Origin: Cristatella mucedo
Taxonomy: Eukaryota > Bryozoa > Phylactolaemata > Cristatellidae
Assembly (NCBI GenBank): GCA_009760855.2
Contig: WPIO01000005.1
Coordinates: 11,820,001 to 11,884,000, forward strand
DNA: 64,000 bases
Direction: 5' to 3'
The position numbers and the translations under genes are program-made. The notes under the pieces were generated by a model. The model made no database searches. It worked only from the letters and a program-made list of their open reading frames with translations, and was not told where the DNA came from. Every line of letters starts with the position of its first letter. The first letter of the stretch is position 1. Below, in pieces: positions 1-10,928 of the stretch.

Positions 1-88
1 GTGATTCTCTTGAGCATTTACGAAGTAGCAATGCCTCCGATGTTTTGGATTCTGATGGTCCTCTGCAAATAGCAAATCATTGTGAGAC
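1..88 (+). other. Possible host exon fragment at window edge
   Basis: Reading frame 3 is open from the window edge for 28 codons (starting Asp-Ser-Leu-Glu-His-Leu) and meets a good splice donor, 'gac|gtaagc', at 88/89. It lies upstream of, and on the same strand as, the TRAF exons below, so it could be an earlier exon of that gene. The peptide has no motif I recognise. Ending here would leave intron phase 2, so at least one more exon would be needed before the phase-0 TRAF exon. Low confidence; it may be chance. Confidence 0.15.
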
Positions 89-1273
89 GTAAGCAAAAAC
101 CTTAGAGATATAGGATGCTTTCAAGGAAGGATTGGCTTACGGAGGCTGCTGAAGCTAGTCTACAGGAACGGCTGAACTTCGTAGAGCCTGCCTTTTGGCA
201 GTGGGAGCAAGTCAGAAAGTTGGAGGGAGCAGTCCATTCACATGCCTGTTTAAACTAAACAGTGTGCTTCAAGGTCAGGCTGTAGGTTTTGCTCTCGTGG
301 CTTGATTAGCAGACAGCCTCAGCATAGTCTACTTTGGCTACGAAGTCCGTGCTCACTCTGCACTCGTAAAGCTAATGAACAATAGCAAAGCAAGGAGCAA
401 GCATGCATCGGTAGGAGTAATGTGATTATATCTGATAGAAAAAGCGAAAGGGAGCTATGTTGCACTTAGTTTAAACTGCAGCTACTGGTGCAGTGCTGTG
501 CTTTGGTTTCATACATTGTTACAGTTTAAAGCCTCCATGTAGATGTCGAGGTACAAGGACGAGAAACAGATGTAAATTCTTAGTCCTTATCATGTGATAC
601 CGAAATGGCCGATGTAGTGGTTTTTCACTTTTCTATTGAATATTCTTCTTGTCCCTATCTTAGTGACCACTGGCTTATGGGCAGTATTCTGATAAGGAGC
701 AAGGTTTCTGGATCTATTTACTGTATCTATTCTCTGTATCTATTTATTCGACACTTCAAAAGTAGTTGTGTGGTGGACCAAGCGATTGGTCTGTCCATGT
801 CGTCTGAGATAAAATTTCTAGGTCAGCAAAAGGCAGTGTAGGCAGAATAGGTATATATATATATATGTACAGTGTTATTTGTTTTCATGTTTTAAGCCTT
901 GACATCACTGTTAGTCGACCTAGGGTGTATACTTATTTCCACGATCGTTCATATTTGTATCATTGTTAGTTAAGAATTTTGTGATTGGCATCTTGTTTTG
1001 GGTTATTTGGCAGCAGCCGTGTAAGAGGAAGAGGAACGTAAAACCTCAGTTGCCATCATAGTTCACACAACCGCTAGAGTGGCACTAGTGAGGCAATGAT
1101 TTGTTATGGTTCCGCCTTCTGTTTGACGTGGTCTTGATTTGGTTGCATTTTAATATTTGCTGTCAGAGCTTATTGATAGGTCCGGCTCTGTCGAGGGATG
1201 TGTTGGTCATGCACTTGTCACTAGTTACAGCCTGTTAAAAGGTGTTATTAAATTGGGTCCCTGTGGCTGCTAG
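89..1273. other. Region without recognised gene (upstream of TRAF exon)
   Basis: AT-rich DNA with no recognised coding family. A 48-codon open stretch from about 115 to 258 (+) contains Trp/Gln/Glu-rich residues but no known motif. A 78-codon open frame at 605-841 (+) is not recognisable either. A short AT run lies near 852-864. Most probably intron or intergenic sequence of the TRAF gene. Confidence 0.4.
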
Positions 1274-1445
1274 CCCATTAAATGTATTTTGAAGGTTCAT
1301 CACGATGGCATCTTACTCTGGCGGATAACAGACTTTCAACGGAAGAAGAGAGAAGCCATCAGTGGTAAAGCAACACAAGTGACGTCACATCCGTTTTTCA
1401 CCAGCCCTGTGGGGTACAAGATGTGCGCACGTGCCTATCTAAACG
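1274..1445 (+). CDS. TRAF: TRAF-family adaptor, exon encoding first part of MATH/TRAF domain
   Basis: TRAF proteins are cytoplasmic adaptors, and many E3 ligases, that link TNF-receptor/Toll-like receptors to NF-kB and MAP-kinase signalling. Their C-terminal MATH (TRAF-C) domain forms trimers and binds receptor tails. This exon reads through the classic start of that domain: an 'HDGILLWRI' strand, a Lys/Arg-rich turn, then 'SHPFFTSPVGYKMCARAYLNG' (the family hallmark is [YF]TS..GYKMC.R.YLNG). It ends at a strong donor, 'aacg|gtaagc', splitting a Gly codon in phase 1. The next exon restores Gly (GGC) and continues in frame. The 5' limit is uncertain: AG acceptors at 1272-1273 and 1293-1294 both keep the frame (phase 0). 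The open frame continues past the donor to 1576, but that part has no TRAF similarity and is intron read-through. RING, zinc-finger and coiled-coil exons must lie outside the window or be too short to see. Confidence 0.88.
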
Positions 1446-2067
1446 GTAAGCAGTTGGCAGTGCACTGGTCGTACCACATTGCCTGGTTGAGCCGTGCTGA
1501 CATAATTGGAGACTTCCTGTTAGCACTATTTGTGTCGACAGACTCGTGGTACCTATTGGTCTCTTTGGAAGAGTAATTAGTTGGAATAGTTGAAATAATG
1601 TTGAAATAACTGTTGTCAGTGGCAGAAGGGAAGTGAATTATTATTATTAATTATTATTAAGGGAAGGGGAGTAACCAGGACACGTTGGTGCTGCTACTGA
1701 CACAGTGTAGCGGTGACAGGGGGCTTTGTGGTTGGGATACTGGAGAGCTGTCGAACCCATTCAGGCCCCAAATATCTTTCGGCACCTTCGCTTCGGCCGG
1801 TGGTGTACTAAAGCACATCCACGCAGAACAAAGTTAGAAGTAGAAGCAGAGCACCAGTGAAAGAACAGGCAAGGTAGTAACGATAAAGAGAATTCCTGAA
1901 TGGTTTACTAAAACCGGCTATACTAGTGGTCTGGGTTTACGCTGTGAGTGAGGGTTGCTGGTTAAGCTGTTAAGCTAAGTATGTTAGAACCCAGCTATGG
2001 AATGCTATGAGAATGGCTTCGAGTTTTTAATGTATGTCAGTGTCAGAGGTAGAAGCACAACAGCCTC

Positions 2068-2712
2068 TATATCTCCATCAGTAGCTCCACAAAGTCATAA
2101 AGACTATGTGGGTGTTATGCAGGAGAGTTTTGTATAGCGCACTCACAGCCTAAGAGGCTTTCAGTACGCATTCGGTAGCCAACAGACTTCGTCTCACGCA
2201 ACAAAGAGAAAGTGGGAAGCATAGCAGAGTCGGGAGAGCAGTTGAGGTAGTGAGTAGCATAGAAGTAGCAGTTCAGGACCGCTGAAAAAGATGAGCCATA
2301 GCCGGCAGTTGGAGAGTAGTTGTCGTTGCGTAAGAATTGTGGAAGCGAGTTCCACAGTCTAGGACCTGCAGAGCTAAAGCTTCTGTCGCCAACTGTCTTT
2401 AAGCGGAGGAATGGGACAGCTAATTTATTGTCCACACAGGACCTGAGGGCGCAAACAGGCTGAAACTGATGCAGCAGTTCAGCTAGGTACGAAGGAGCAT
2501 AGCCGTGGCGGACCTTGTGGGTCAGTGTAAGAACTTTGCTCTGTATCCTTTGCTCAACCGGCAACCATTCAGCAGAGGTGACACGTGCTCAAACCGCTGG
2601 GACTTGAAGACCAGCCTTGCAGCCATATTCATAGTCAGCTGTAGTGGCATAATAGCTCTCTTTGGCAGCCCAGCCAAAAGGGAATTACAAGCTTCTAGAT
2701 AATGATCTAAGC
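2068..2712 (-). mobile_element. LINE family B, 5'-truncated copy (3' part of RT ORF)
   Basis: CR1/L2-like non-LTR retrotransposon fragment on the minus strand. It encodes the RT C-terminal region: thumb-like segments around 'LPVEQRIQSKVLTLTHK', 'LRSCVDNKLAVPFLRLKTVGDRSFS' and 'PRLWNSLPQFLR', ending 'CECAIQNSPA' followed by a stop. At least one frameshift lies near 2520-2570, where the frame changes. It is 5'-truncated near 2712. The 3' side (2068) begins at the standard family B tail ('tatctcc' on the + strand). Old insertion within the TRAF intron. Confidence 0.88.
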
Positions 2713-2799
2713 GCTCCGAACCATCTTTATTATCTATCACCAGGGTTGCCACATGGCTGCCAATGTTGTTGTTCAATTCAAATTGCTATACGTATACGA

Positions 2800-3190
2800 T
2801 AGCTAAAAAATGAAGCTGTTAGACGTTTACGACATGTATAGCAATACTAATCCAACTGAAGATATAAATTGACTTATACGGTTATGTAAACGCATAGGTG
2901 AACTCACAGTTCATACTTTACGTTGATTTGTGAAGTATTGGCCGGTTATGGAATTTACAAGTGGTTATGGAATTTACAAGTAACAAAGCTGCACTGTAAA
3001 TGAAGCCGTCTCAAAGTAACAAGCATGCATCTTAAGCTGCTAACATGTAAGCTATGTATGCTAATATGTAGCTTCCGGTTTACTTCTGGAATGGATTGAA
3101 TACTATTTTGTTCCTTTTATATGTAGATCGACAGATCTTCCGATTTTATTTAAAAGTATTTGTCTTTTGAAAGGTATGCAAAATGTCTTT
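2800..3190 (+). repeat. Repeat family D, copy 1
   Basis: Unclassified interspersed repeat that aligns by eye with 8140-8490 (+) and with 11815-12440 (minus, interrupted). Shared blocks in order: 'gaactcaca', 'cggttatggaatttacaag', 'gcttccggttta', 'ttccgattttat' and 'tttgtcttttgaaag'. A 19-bp piece is tandemly duplicated at 2944-2962 and 2963-2981. No coding potential is seen. Possibly a non-autonomous DNA transposon. Confidence 0.6.
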
Positions 3191-4245
3191 GGTCGTTAGA
3201 TCCATTTTCTCAGTATTTTCTTACCCTTAAGTAGATCTAGATCTAAACCAAAGAATAATCGAAGGTAACACTTAAGGTTGCAAGCCATCGAGGACTAACT
3301 TACCGAAGATATTTGAAATTTTTGTAACTCGTTAATTTAGGATTTGAGCCTAGCAAAAGCTAATGCATGAGCAGAAGCTATGTTTATCGAGTCGGTCAAG
3401 TATATTTGCATTGTGAATTACTTGCCTGTGAATTGAGTGCTAAGACTACCTGTCTGTGTGCTGTCCTAACTCGGGCTACATGCTATCGGGGTAGCAGTAG
3501 GTGCTAAGATGGTAAACGTAAATGCCTATGTCCTTAATTGCCTGTGCAAGCGGTCATGTACAGGTTATCTGTGGTGGGCCAATTCTCTTGTAATTGTACT
3601 TACATTGTATTTGTACATTGTACTGTTGTAATTGACATCGAACTGAAATAACAGTGAGCTTAATATTGCATGGTATAGACTGTGTCTGTTTGATCGACCA
3701 GTCAGTTTGTATAGCTGTAGTGGTACGATGGAAACGAGTGATGATTTTGCTCATAGCTTTTGAAGCTTTGCTAGAATGCTAACTTTCCCATGCTGCTTAT
3801 CGAGAACTTTGACTGGAAAAGCAGAAGCAAGGGTTGCTTAGAGAGAACGGGTTGTTTATAATGGAATATAGCTGCTCGCGAATTTCCTCGTCTTTCACCT
3901 CAGATGCAGGGCATATAACGTTTGCTAGTCTTTGTAGACGTGTGATCAATACACGTAAGAGCTCTAACCACCAAGGACTGCTAACAAGTGGTCAGTGCAG
4001 CACCAATAAGAGCAAGTATTCCGGTAGCAGAGCTGGGCAGCTATCAAGAATGCCCCAACGTGAATAGCTAGTCCACGTCCTTGCATGCTTGGAGCTGAAT
4101 ATTCGACAGTTAAAGAAGAGCTACATACTTATAGGACGAGCCGTGGCATTCAGTTTCCATATAACTCAAAGGCCAAAGCACAACCGACCAACAGTCGGTT
4201 AAGAGGCTATTTAGTTTGGTCTAAAAAAAATATTACGGCATCCAG
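3191..4245. other. TRAF: Non-coding stretch, nothing recognised
   Basis: AT-rich intronic DNA. No repeat family, RNA gene or conserved coding segment was recognised. Confidence 0.4.
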
Positions 4246-4330
4246 TTCCTAATCATTATAATTCAGGAACCACTGATAACTTTTAGCACTCTTATAATAG
4301 AACCAAAATAGTATGTACACGTTTCTAATT
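4246..4330 (+). repeat. Repeat family E, copy 1 (palindromic core)
   Basis: Core 'gttcctaatcattataattcaggaac' style palindrome at about 4250-4276, followed by 'cactgataacttttagcactcttataat'-like sequence. Related copies occur at about 31322-31420 and 40940-41030, each with 'gttcc...caggaacc/taggaacc', then 'gctgataa/gctaagct' and a later 'cacacgaacg' or 'tacacg' element. Non-coding; could be a MITE-like element. Confidence 0.5.
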
Positions 4331-6960
4331 GGCTGTAAATAGTTTTAACTTCTTAATCTATTTTGGGGTATTTTGTTGTATGGGTCGAATGATATTGATT
4401 TGAGTGGCTTGAGAAACATCTCCATGTAGTGCAAGCATGTGGCCAGGCAAATGCTCTATTTCAGGAAGCAGCAAAGAAGGCTTGGAATCTAATCTGCAAA
4501 GGGTTGAGCTTTGCTTTACTAGGCCTTATTATTCTGGCTACACCATCTTAATAGTTGAATAACTTATTTAGGAGTTTCTTGCGACTGATCAGATGAAGGT
4601 GTTGTATAACTAATCGCTTGACCTTCAGCTGAATTAGTTTAGCACTTAACATCCCAAAGGGATAGTATAGAAATTAAAAGAAAAGGCAAACTGGGCTATT
4701 TTGTTTTGGAAATTGAACCCGAGGCCTAAGAGGCCAGAAACGAATTGTGCTACTCAACAAAAAAGTTTGCAGAAAAAACATTAGCTGAAGTGTCAGTAGT
4801 ATTTATTTAGGGATACTGCCACGGCTAATTGTAGATGCATGCATTCTTTTTTAAATTCAACACTATGAGACTACCCTATCCACATTGTACTATAGGAGAG
4901 ACAATCGCGGTTTTTATCACGGTCAATTTTTGACCTGCATGACTGAAGCTCACCTGGAAGAATAAAAACCTTAGCTTTACTCACCTTCAATCCTCAAGGC
5001 AAGGAGGTCAAAACCTATACTTGCCCAGCTGCATTTTTGCCTTTATCAGCGTAGATGAAAAAAGCATTTCCTTGCTTCTTATCTCTTACACACAGAATTT
5101 TTAATCGCTTCATGTGCATGCCAGTGTTTTGAGTTCGTGGCACTAGCAAGAGCATCACAACAGGGTGTAGACCCAGTAAATTCGACATTGTGAGGGGATT
5201 GTCGGCACCTTAAAGAGAGCCAAGTTAAAGTACTAACATTTTCTTTACTTAATAGGCTTTAGGATCGCCAGCTACCGCAGCTTAGTGAGGTCACCTGTGC
5301 AAGCATGATGACACGAGTGCTTAGGACGTTAGGTTTGCTAAGACGAAGATGACTGGGCTGAAGTTAGATTTATGTGCGTCCGTGCAAAGATTTCGAGCAG
5401 TCAAGAGTGGCAGATCAGGCAACATCAGGCAACACCGACAAATCGCAGTGTTGACATTTAACAATAAGATCAAACCCGATCTGCTTCTCACAGCATTTTT
5501 TCTGTCTGGAATTTCCACTTGCTTATTGTTCTGACACACCATGTTATCACTCACTAATCAGCTAACATGCTTTCTTTACAGTGTATGTAACGTACTTTGA
5601 GCTTTAGTTTTCTTAGGGTGCCACATAAAGATCTCATAATTATTATAATTTATAGGTGACCATGCAGCAACTCATTCAAATAAAGACACGTAGTAGACAG
5701 ACGCTAGACGATTTATTGCCTTGAGTTGTGTACAGCAGCTGCAACCCTGCCTTGTAATCTTTAACCACACGTCTTAGAAAATCATATGGGTCTAGTCTGG
5801 GGCAGAGTCAGGGGGCAGGGTTCGAACGCCCTCCCCCCCAATGGACAGAGGGAAATAGCTAGATCATGGGACACATTTTCCCTGGCCCAAGGGGCAGGAG
5901 GTGTGTACATTGCCCAAACTGAAAATCCTTACCTTGCCCCAACCTGAAAATTGTGGCTCCACCCTTGGGTCTAGTAGTGAAGTTTGGTACACTAGTAGTG
6001 GTTCTATGAGTTATCTTCATCTCTGTTAATATCAATGCAGCATTCTGCTTTTAGGATAATTTGGTTGCAAATAATTTGGCTGAACGAAGTTCTTCGATTT
6101 TAGTGAATGTAGAAGTTTTTTCAGCTGGTAGAACTGATGGGACTATCTAATATATTCTATCTGCATTCGGTTATTCACTTACCAGCTCAGAAATGACAGC
6201 AGATTTATATTTGCAAATGATGCTTGAATCGTTTTTATACGTTTGAATTAATACCTCAAAAAGTGGGAAAAGAGCCTAAGAGACTGGATACACCCTTTGC
6301 TCCGGAATTTCAACCTCAAGATATCCGAAACCTGAGGTTAGAGTAATGCAATTCACAAATGCCAACTTGATTTAGAGGTATGTGCGACCTCTGTATGTGC
6401 GAAATATACAGAAATAGCACTCGATCACCTTAGTAACAGTTGTCTAATGGCACATAGTCTTGTTTAAAGTTGCAAATAGTCTTGGGCTCCTGTCTGTTGT
6501 TGTCGTACTTAAAATCGTAGCTGAGTGCTCTGTATTCTTTTGAGATGTCAGAGAGGCACACTGGCAAGTTTCTTCGGAGATCAGCATTGTGCTTACCCAA
6601 TGCACATCTCTTTGAGCCTTTTGAAATAGAATCGTTCTACCATTGTAAAGAGGAGTTCCTCTTCTGCTGCCCTCTCCCCCTGCTGCTGATGCACTGGCAG
6701 CCTCAGGTTGCATTTCAATTTTACTTCCATTAAGTGCTTTCTGCCTCACAGCTGTTGTGAATATAGTAGCAGCAGCTGTAATATTCTCATTTTCCTGAGC
6801 CTCTCTCTGTCTGCCTACATTGTTCCTGCAATGTAAGCATGCATGTGCACAGGTACACGCATTCTAGCGTTTGTCATGGGTCAGTGTATCTTGTGTCCTC
6901 GTGTGACTTAGTGATGGCAAATGCCGCACGCTTTTTTGAATAAGATAGCGACTGTACTCA
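4331..6960. other. TRAF: Intronic DNA, nothing recognised
   Basis: No gene family is recognised. There is a purine/C-rich patch at about 5800-5950 ('ggggcaggg', 'cccccccaa', 'aaggggcagga'). Open frames at 5321-5554 (-), 6444-6749 (-) and 6545-6733 (+) lack motifs and overlap one another, as expected by chance. Confidence 0.4.
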
Positions 6961-6983
6961 CCTGCTCATGACGCTTGTTGTAG

Positions 6984-7297
6984 GCGATGCCAGTGCCAAA
7001 GGTACCCACCTTTCTATATTTTTCGTCCTAATGAAAGGTCCTTATGATGCTGTTCTGAGGTGGCCATTCATTCAGAAGGTCACTATCATGCTGCTGGACC
7101 AAAATACTTCTAAAGGTCATGTTAAGGACTCGTTCCAACCAGATCCGATGTCACAATCGTTTAAGCGGCCAACAGAAATGAACGTACCTGTTGGGTGTCC
7201 TCAGTTCTGCTCACTGAAAGACTTAGAAGATCCGAACCGTGGGTACCTTAAGGAGGATGCCATATTCATAAAAATGATTATCGAAAGAACAATGTGA
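6984..7297 (+). CDS. TRAF: TRAF-family adaptor, terminal coding exon (rest of MATH/TRAF domain)
   Basis: Acceptor '...cgcttgttgtag' at 6983. The first two bases complete the split Gly codon (G|GC), giving the family sequence Asn-Gly-Asp. The exon encodes about 103 residues covering the second half of the domain: 'KGTHLSIFFVLMKGPYDAVL', 'RWPFIQKVTIMLLDQN', 'VKDSFQPDP', 'SFKRPTEMN', 'GCPQFC', then 'YLKEDAIFIKMII' just before a TGA stop at 7295-7297. The phrases 'FFV.MKGP.DA.LRWPF.QKVT.MLLDQN' and 'DDAIFIK' are most like TRAF2/TRAF1 among vertebrate TRAFs, so a TRAF2-type orthologue is likely (inference). The segment between 'FKRP' and 'MN' looks one residue shorter than usual. No frameshift or stop is seen, so the domain looks functional. 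A donor-like 'ctaaggtaag' at about 7317-7327 could mark a spliced 3' UTR. Confidence 0.9.
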
Positions 7298-8139
7298 TAT
7301 TGCAGTGGTTGCCATCTAAGGTAAGTTTAATGCCATAATTGCTTGTAGTTGCCGATAAGGCTTGAAATCCTCAAAGAAAAATATGTAAATGTCGCTGTTA
7401 CCCAAAATGACAGTAGAATATGGACGGCTTGTGACTTTGGAAGACAGCAGATAACTTTGATAAGACGAAAATGGTTTTTAAGAAATCATAATTTTGATCA
7501 GTTCGTAGAAGGAGATTGATTTCATCTCCTAAATTGAAATCCTAAATTGAATATATAAAGTAACAAGGAACGAACGACAAGCACTTAACGTGTTCTCGCT
7601 ATCCAGGCTATTTTCATGATGACTTAAACGACAACTGCCAAGGCATTGTGTATCGCTCATAAAGCCAAAGAAGTTAATCTTCGATGCTACTAATTCCTAA
7701 CGGACTTTGTGTTAATTAATTCATGATTGCACCTGCTTCTGACGAATACATACTGCAGTGCAATTCGCAATTCGTATAGACCATTAACATTTCTGAAAGG
7801 AGTGCTTCTAGTCCAAGTCCAGTTGCAGTTCTGATGAGTATTCTACTTTAAGTCAAAGACATCATCAATGATCCATTCTGTGTTCACAGCCACTCGTACT
7901 TGCTAATTCGAACACTTGTGGATGGACAGCAGTATGTGGCTCTGTTAACTAGACCTGTCAAATATCATGCAAATATGCTCCTAGAACCAAGCCATAACCC
8001 TCGTGTGAGTCCTCAAACTTCGCTGGAGCAATAGGAAGATCGCTCTTCTACTTGGAATCAGACATCAAACTTCCTAGAGCTGTATTTTCTGCTGCCGTGG
8101 ACATTTAAAGCAATCCCTACCTGACCAAAATCAGAAATG
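7298..8139. other. Likely TRAF 3' UTR / flanking DNA
   Basis: Directly downstream of the TRAF stop. No AATAAA is visible close to the stop and no further coding family is recognised. Probably 3' UTR or intergenic sequence. Confidence 0.3.
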
Positions 8140-8490
8140 CTTGTGAGGCTGATGTATACTGAACTCACATTTCAAATATCACTCTAATACCCAAGTTAAT
8201 GGCCGAGTTATCGAATTTACAAGGTGCAAAGCTACACTGAAAAGTGAAGCACTTTAAACGTTACAAACGTGCACCTCTACCAGCTTCACGCAAGTACTTC
8301 GATCTACCAATGTTCTGCAAGTTGGGATGCAAATCGCATATGCTGAGATGCGATGATGCTCGGTAACATTTTATTTGTATAGATATTTTGCTTCCGGTTT
8401 ACATAGTCACAGTTTGAATAATCACATTTTCTTTTACGTTAAAGTCATCCAAATTTCCGATTCCATTTCCAACACATTAAATTACATTTT
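8140..8490 (+). repeat. Repeat family D, copy 2
   Basis: Aligns by eye with copies at 2800-3190 (+) and 11815-12440 (-). Shared blocks: 'ctgaactcacatttcaaatat', 'gccgagttatcgaatttac', 'tacttcgatctaccaatg', 'gttgggatgcaaatcgcata', 'gcttccggtttaca', 'atccaaatttccgattcc' and 'aacacatta'. Non-coding. Confidence 0.62.
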
Positions 8491-9480
8491 TTGTAGTATC
8501 AAGAATCGTCAGAGGATAGTGTTGCACACCACTTACTTAGACGATGCGTTGTTATGAAGAAGGGAGGAAGGAGGAACCGAAAAAGGAAGGAGCTTGTAGA
8601 AGAACTGAAGAAGGAGAAGAAGTCGGGATGTTGGATGATGGGACCGTGCTCGTCGAAGCGTGTGTCATTCGATCGGGCTATCTATTGTCGAATACTTCGT
8701 AATTGGTCTGCCTGTATGGTCTATATACCCGGCATATGTGCATTGTTTTCAGCTGACCGAGGTCAATTATGAAGGAAGGCAAATAGGATCATTTGTCTCA
8801 ATTATGAGTCAAGTCACCACTGCTAGTTTGGCTCAACAGCAGCCACCTGAATAGTGCAAAGTCATGCACCGAAGCTGCTTTAGACATCCTACATAAGCCC
8901 TTCAAGCTGCTTAAAAGAACGGAATGCAAGCTTTGAGTTCTGGGGGCTATTGTGAGCTTGTTAAGTATTGTTGAATAAGCTAAAGGATTTTTGTGACAGT
9001 CCTACGGCTGTGCTGTCCTTTATGTTACAGTATAGTTTAATAAGCATCTGGGATGATGTGATTGAATGAGAATAAGTGTATCTCAAATGTTCCGTCAGGG
9101 ACTATTCTTTGTCTCTCCCTTTTTTTGGGAGACATATTTGATGGCTCGTTTGTGGGCTGTTCTGTAATCGTTCACCACTGCAGTTGTTTTTGTTGTACTG
9201 CTCTATTATGCTTGGCTGAAATGGCTGCTGCTTGACATTAAGCAATTCACTTTAATCTATTGCTCATAAGCAACGATAAACGTCAATAAAAGGATAAAGT
9301 TTTTTTTTCAAATCCGACCAGCCTGTATGCTATTTGCTAAGTGTTGTGATAACTTTTTAAGTGGAGAAGTTTATAGTGCATGCAACAGTAAATGTTTCGG
9401 ATAAAATCTACTCGTTGCTGGCATTATTGCAGACAGAATGTGCTCAGTTTTAACCCCAAGCTATTCGTCTTGGTTCAGAT
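8491..9480. other. Unassigned DNA with short open frames
   Basis: A purine-rich stretch (8554-8640) encodes Lys/Arg/Glu-rich peptides in two frames. An overlapping 64-codon frame (8660-8854 +) has a hydrophobic centre. Neither is recognisable. 'caataaaagg' near 9281 could be a polyadenylation signal, but no gene was established for it. Confidence 0.25.
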
Positions 9481-9499
9481 AGAGCCTTATGGGGTTGAG

Positions 9500-9777
9500 G
9501 GTTTATTTAAATTGAATGGTGACAAAACGAACTTGCTTGTTATGGGAAAACCTAATTCGACTCAGAAATTGGAAAACGTGACACTGAAAATCGGCTTGCA
9601 AGCATATCCTCTAATGAATCTACTTAATCTAAGTGTCGTGTTCCAAAGTGACCCTTCATTAGACGACCACATCAGCTCTACAGTCAAGTCTAACTACTTT
9701 CAGCCCATAACATTCTCAAATTCGGGCTTGTTTAGACAGGAATTCAACATTTAAATTGGTCCATGAATTTGTGACAT
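9500..9777 (+). mobile_element. LINE family A copy 1, left part (interrupted by SINE)
   Basis: RT-region remnant with the family phrases 'KLNGDKTNLLVMGKP', 'VFQSDPSLDDHISSTVKS', then 'HEFVT'. It is interrupted at 9777/9778 by an S2 SINE and resumes at 9903, so 9500-10526 is one CR1/L2-like copy. Several frameshifts; inactive. Confidence 0.85.
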
Positions 9778-9895
9778 AAAATACATCAAGTAAAATTCAT
9801 TCGTATAGCACCCTGTGAGAACTTAAAACTCTATTCAGGCACGCTACATATACCACTGGGCTCGAGCCCACGACCTCGGCCAGACCTTGGTCGGG
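9778..9895 (-). mobile_element. SINE S2 copy a, 5'-truncated, nested in LINE A
   Basis: Minus-orientation S2: LINE-A-like tail ('gtgagaacttaaaactctattcaggc' on the + strand), then the tRNA-like part with 'gggctcgagccca' (B-box region) up to 'ccttggtcgg'. The A-box end of the head is missing (5' truncation). It is flanked by a perfect 7-bp direct repeat GTGACAT (9771-9777 and 9896-9902). The LINE A consensus has a single 'gtgacat' at this point, so this is a target-site duplication. Confidence 0.88.
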
Positions 9896-10526
9896 GTGAC
9901 ATCCCGGCTTGACTTCTGTAACACTGCTTGCTGGTCTACCGGCCCGTGTAATCAGGTGCTTACAGTTGGTACAAAAATAGCTAGGCTCATATGTCGTGAG
10001 CGTCGAAATGGCCACATCACACCACTTCCTGCCGATCTGCACTAGCTCCCAATCGAGCAGAGAATCGACTTCCGAGGTTCTGTCACTCACTTTTTGATCC
10101 CTTCATTCTCTGTCTCCAGCCTACCTATCAGAACTACTTCCCCATCAGGCGAGAAACCGTAAAACCCGCTGTTCTGACTCAAATCGTTTAGCCATACCTC
10201 GTACAAACCTCAAAACCGTTAGAGACCGTATCGTTGGTATGCTCCCAAAGCCTAAAAACTCGGCTTACGAATGTAACAAATGTCCCCTGACATGACATTT
10301 AAAGAAAGCTTCAAACGCACACGTTTGTTACAGCATTTGGTGGGTTTTGGCGATACGTCCTTCGTGTGCATGTATATGCTTATATCATGACTCTTGCTTT
10401 CGGATGTTTTGCACAAACTGTAAGCACCAAACATTTGGTAATGCTTAATATGCAGCATTTGTAACGTGCCTAGAGAGAGGTTCAGTTCTCTGAGGGTACT
10501 ATACCGTTGTATTATTATTATTATTA
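9896..10526 (+). mobile_element. LINE family A copy 1, right part with 3' tail
   Basis: Resumes exactly where the SINE broke the LINE ('gtgacatcccggcttgactt'). Continues through degenerate RT C-terminal sequence and 3' UTR to 'gcctagagagaggttcagttctctgagggt' and the (ATT)n end at about 10508-10526. Many frame disruptions. Confidence 0.85.
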
Positions 10527-10574
10527 CCACTTCTTATCGACCTGCAGAGGGCATCGACTTCATGGTTCGGCCAC

Positions 10575-10928
10575 TCACTTTTAGTTTGTATGCCCTCAAA
10601 GCCTGGAACTCACTACCGACTGACGTCACGACATCTGAATTGACCACATTTAAAAAGAAACTAAAAACGCACCTATTGATCACACCATTTAGTGGGACCC
10701 TGCGATTCATCCTTTATGTGCTTATGCGTGCTGACACTGCATGCTGCCACTAACCTTACTTGCTATGTCTATTGACTATGTGCCTGTCACCCCTAATCAT
10801 GTTATTCTTGTTTATCAAGCATACTACCACAAACCGTTTGATCGTGCTACCTTAGCAGCAAATTTAAAGCGTCTGGAAAGATACTGTGTTCTTTGGGGGC
10901 GCTTTGTCAAACGTATTATTTTATTATC
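10575..10928 (+). mobile_element. LINE family A copy 2, 3' end
   Basis: Contains 'YALKAWNSLPTDVTTSELTTF' coding remnant, the 3' UTR with the 'gtgcttatgcgtgctgacactgcatgctgccacta' type of motif, and a diverged tail ending in 'attattttatta'. Severely 5'-truncated. Confidence 0.85.

Larger units (their letters stand above)
1446..6983 (+). other. TRAF: Intron of TRAF gene (5,538 bp), phase 1
   Basis: Bounded by donor GTAAGC at 1446 and acceptor '...cttgttgtag' ending at 6983. It contains an antisense LINE B fragment (2068-2712), a repeat D copy (~2800-3190) and a repeat E copy (~4246-4330). No other coding exon is recognisable inside it. Short open frames here (e.g. 3834-4067 +, 6444-6749 -) show no family motif. 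Confidence 0.8.

Noticed and set aside
1446-1576. Extension of the TRAF exon past 1445
   Set aside because: TRAF similarity stops exactly at a strong donor and resumes after the acceptor at 6983; the extension is intron.
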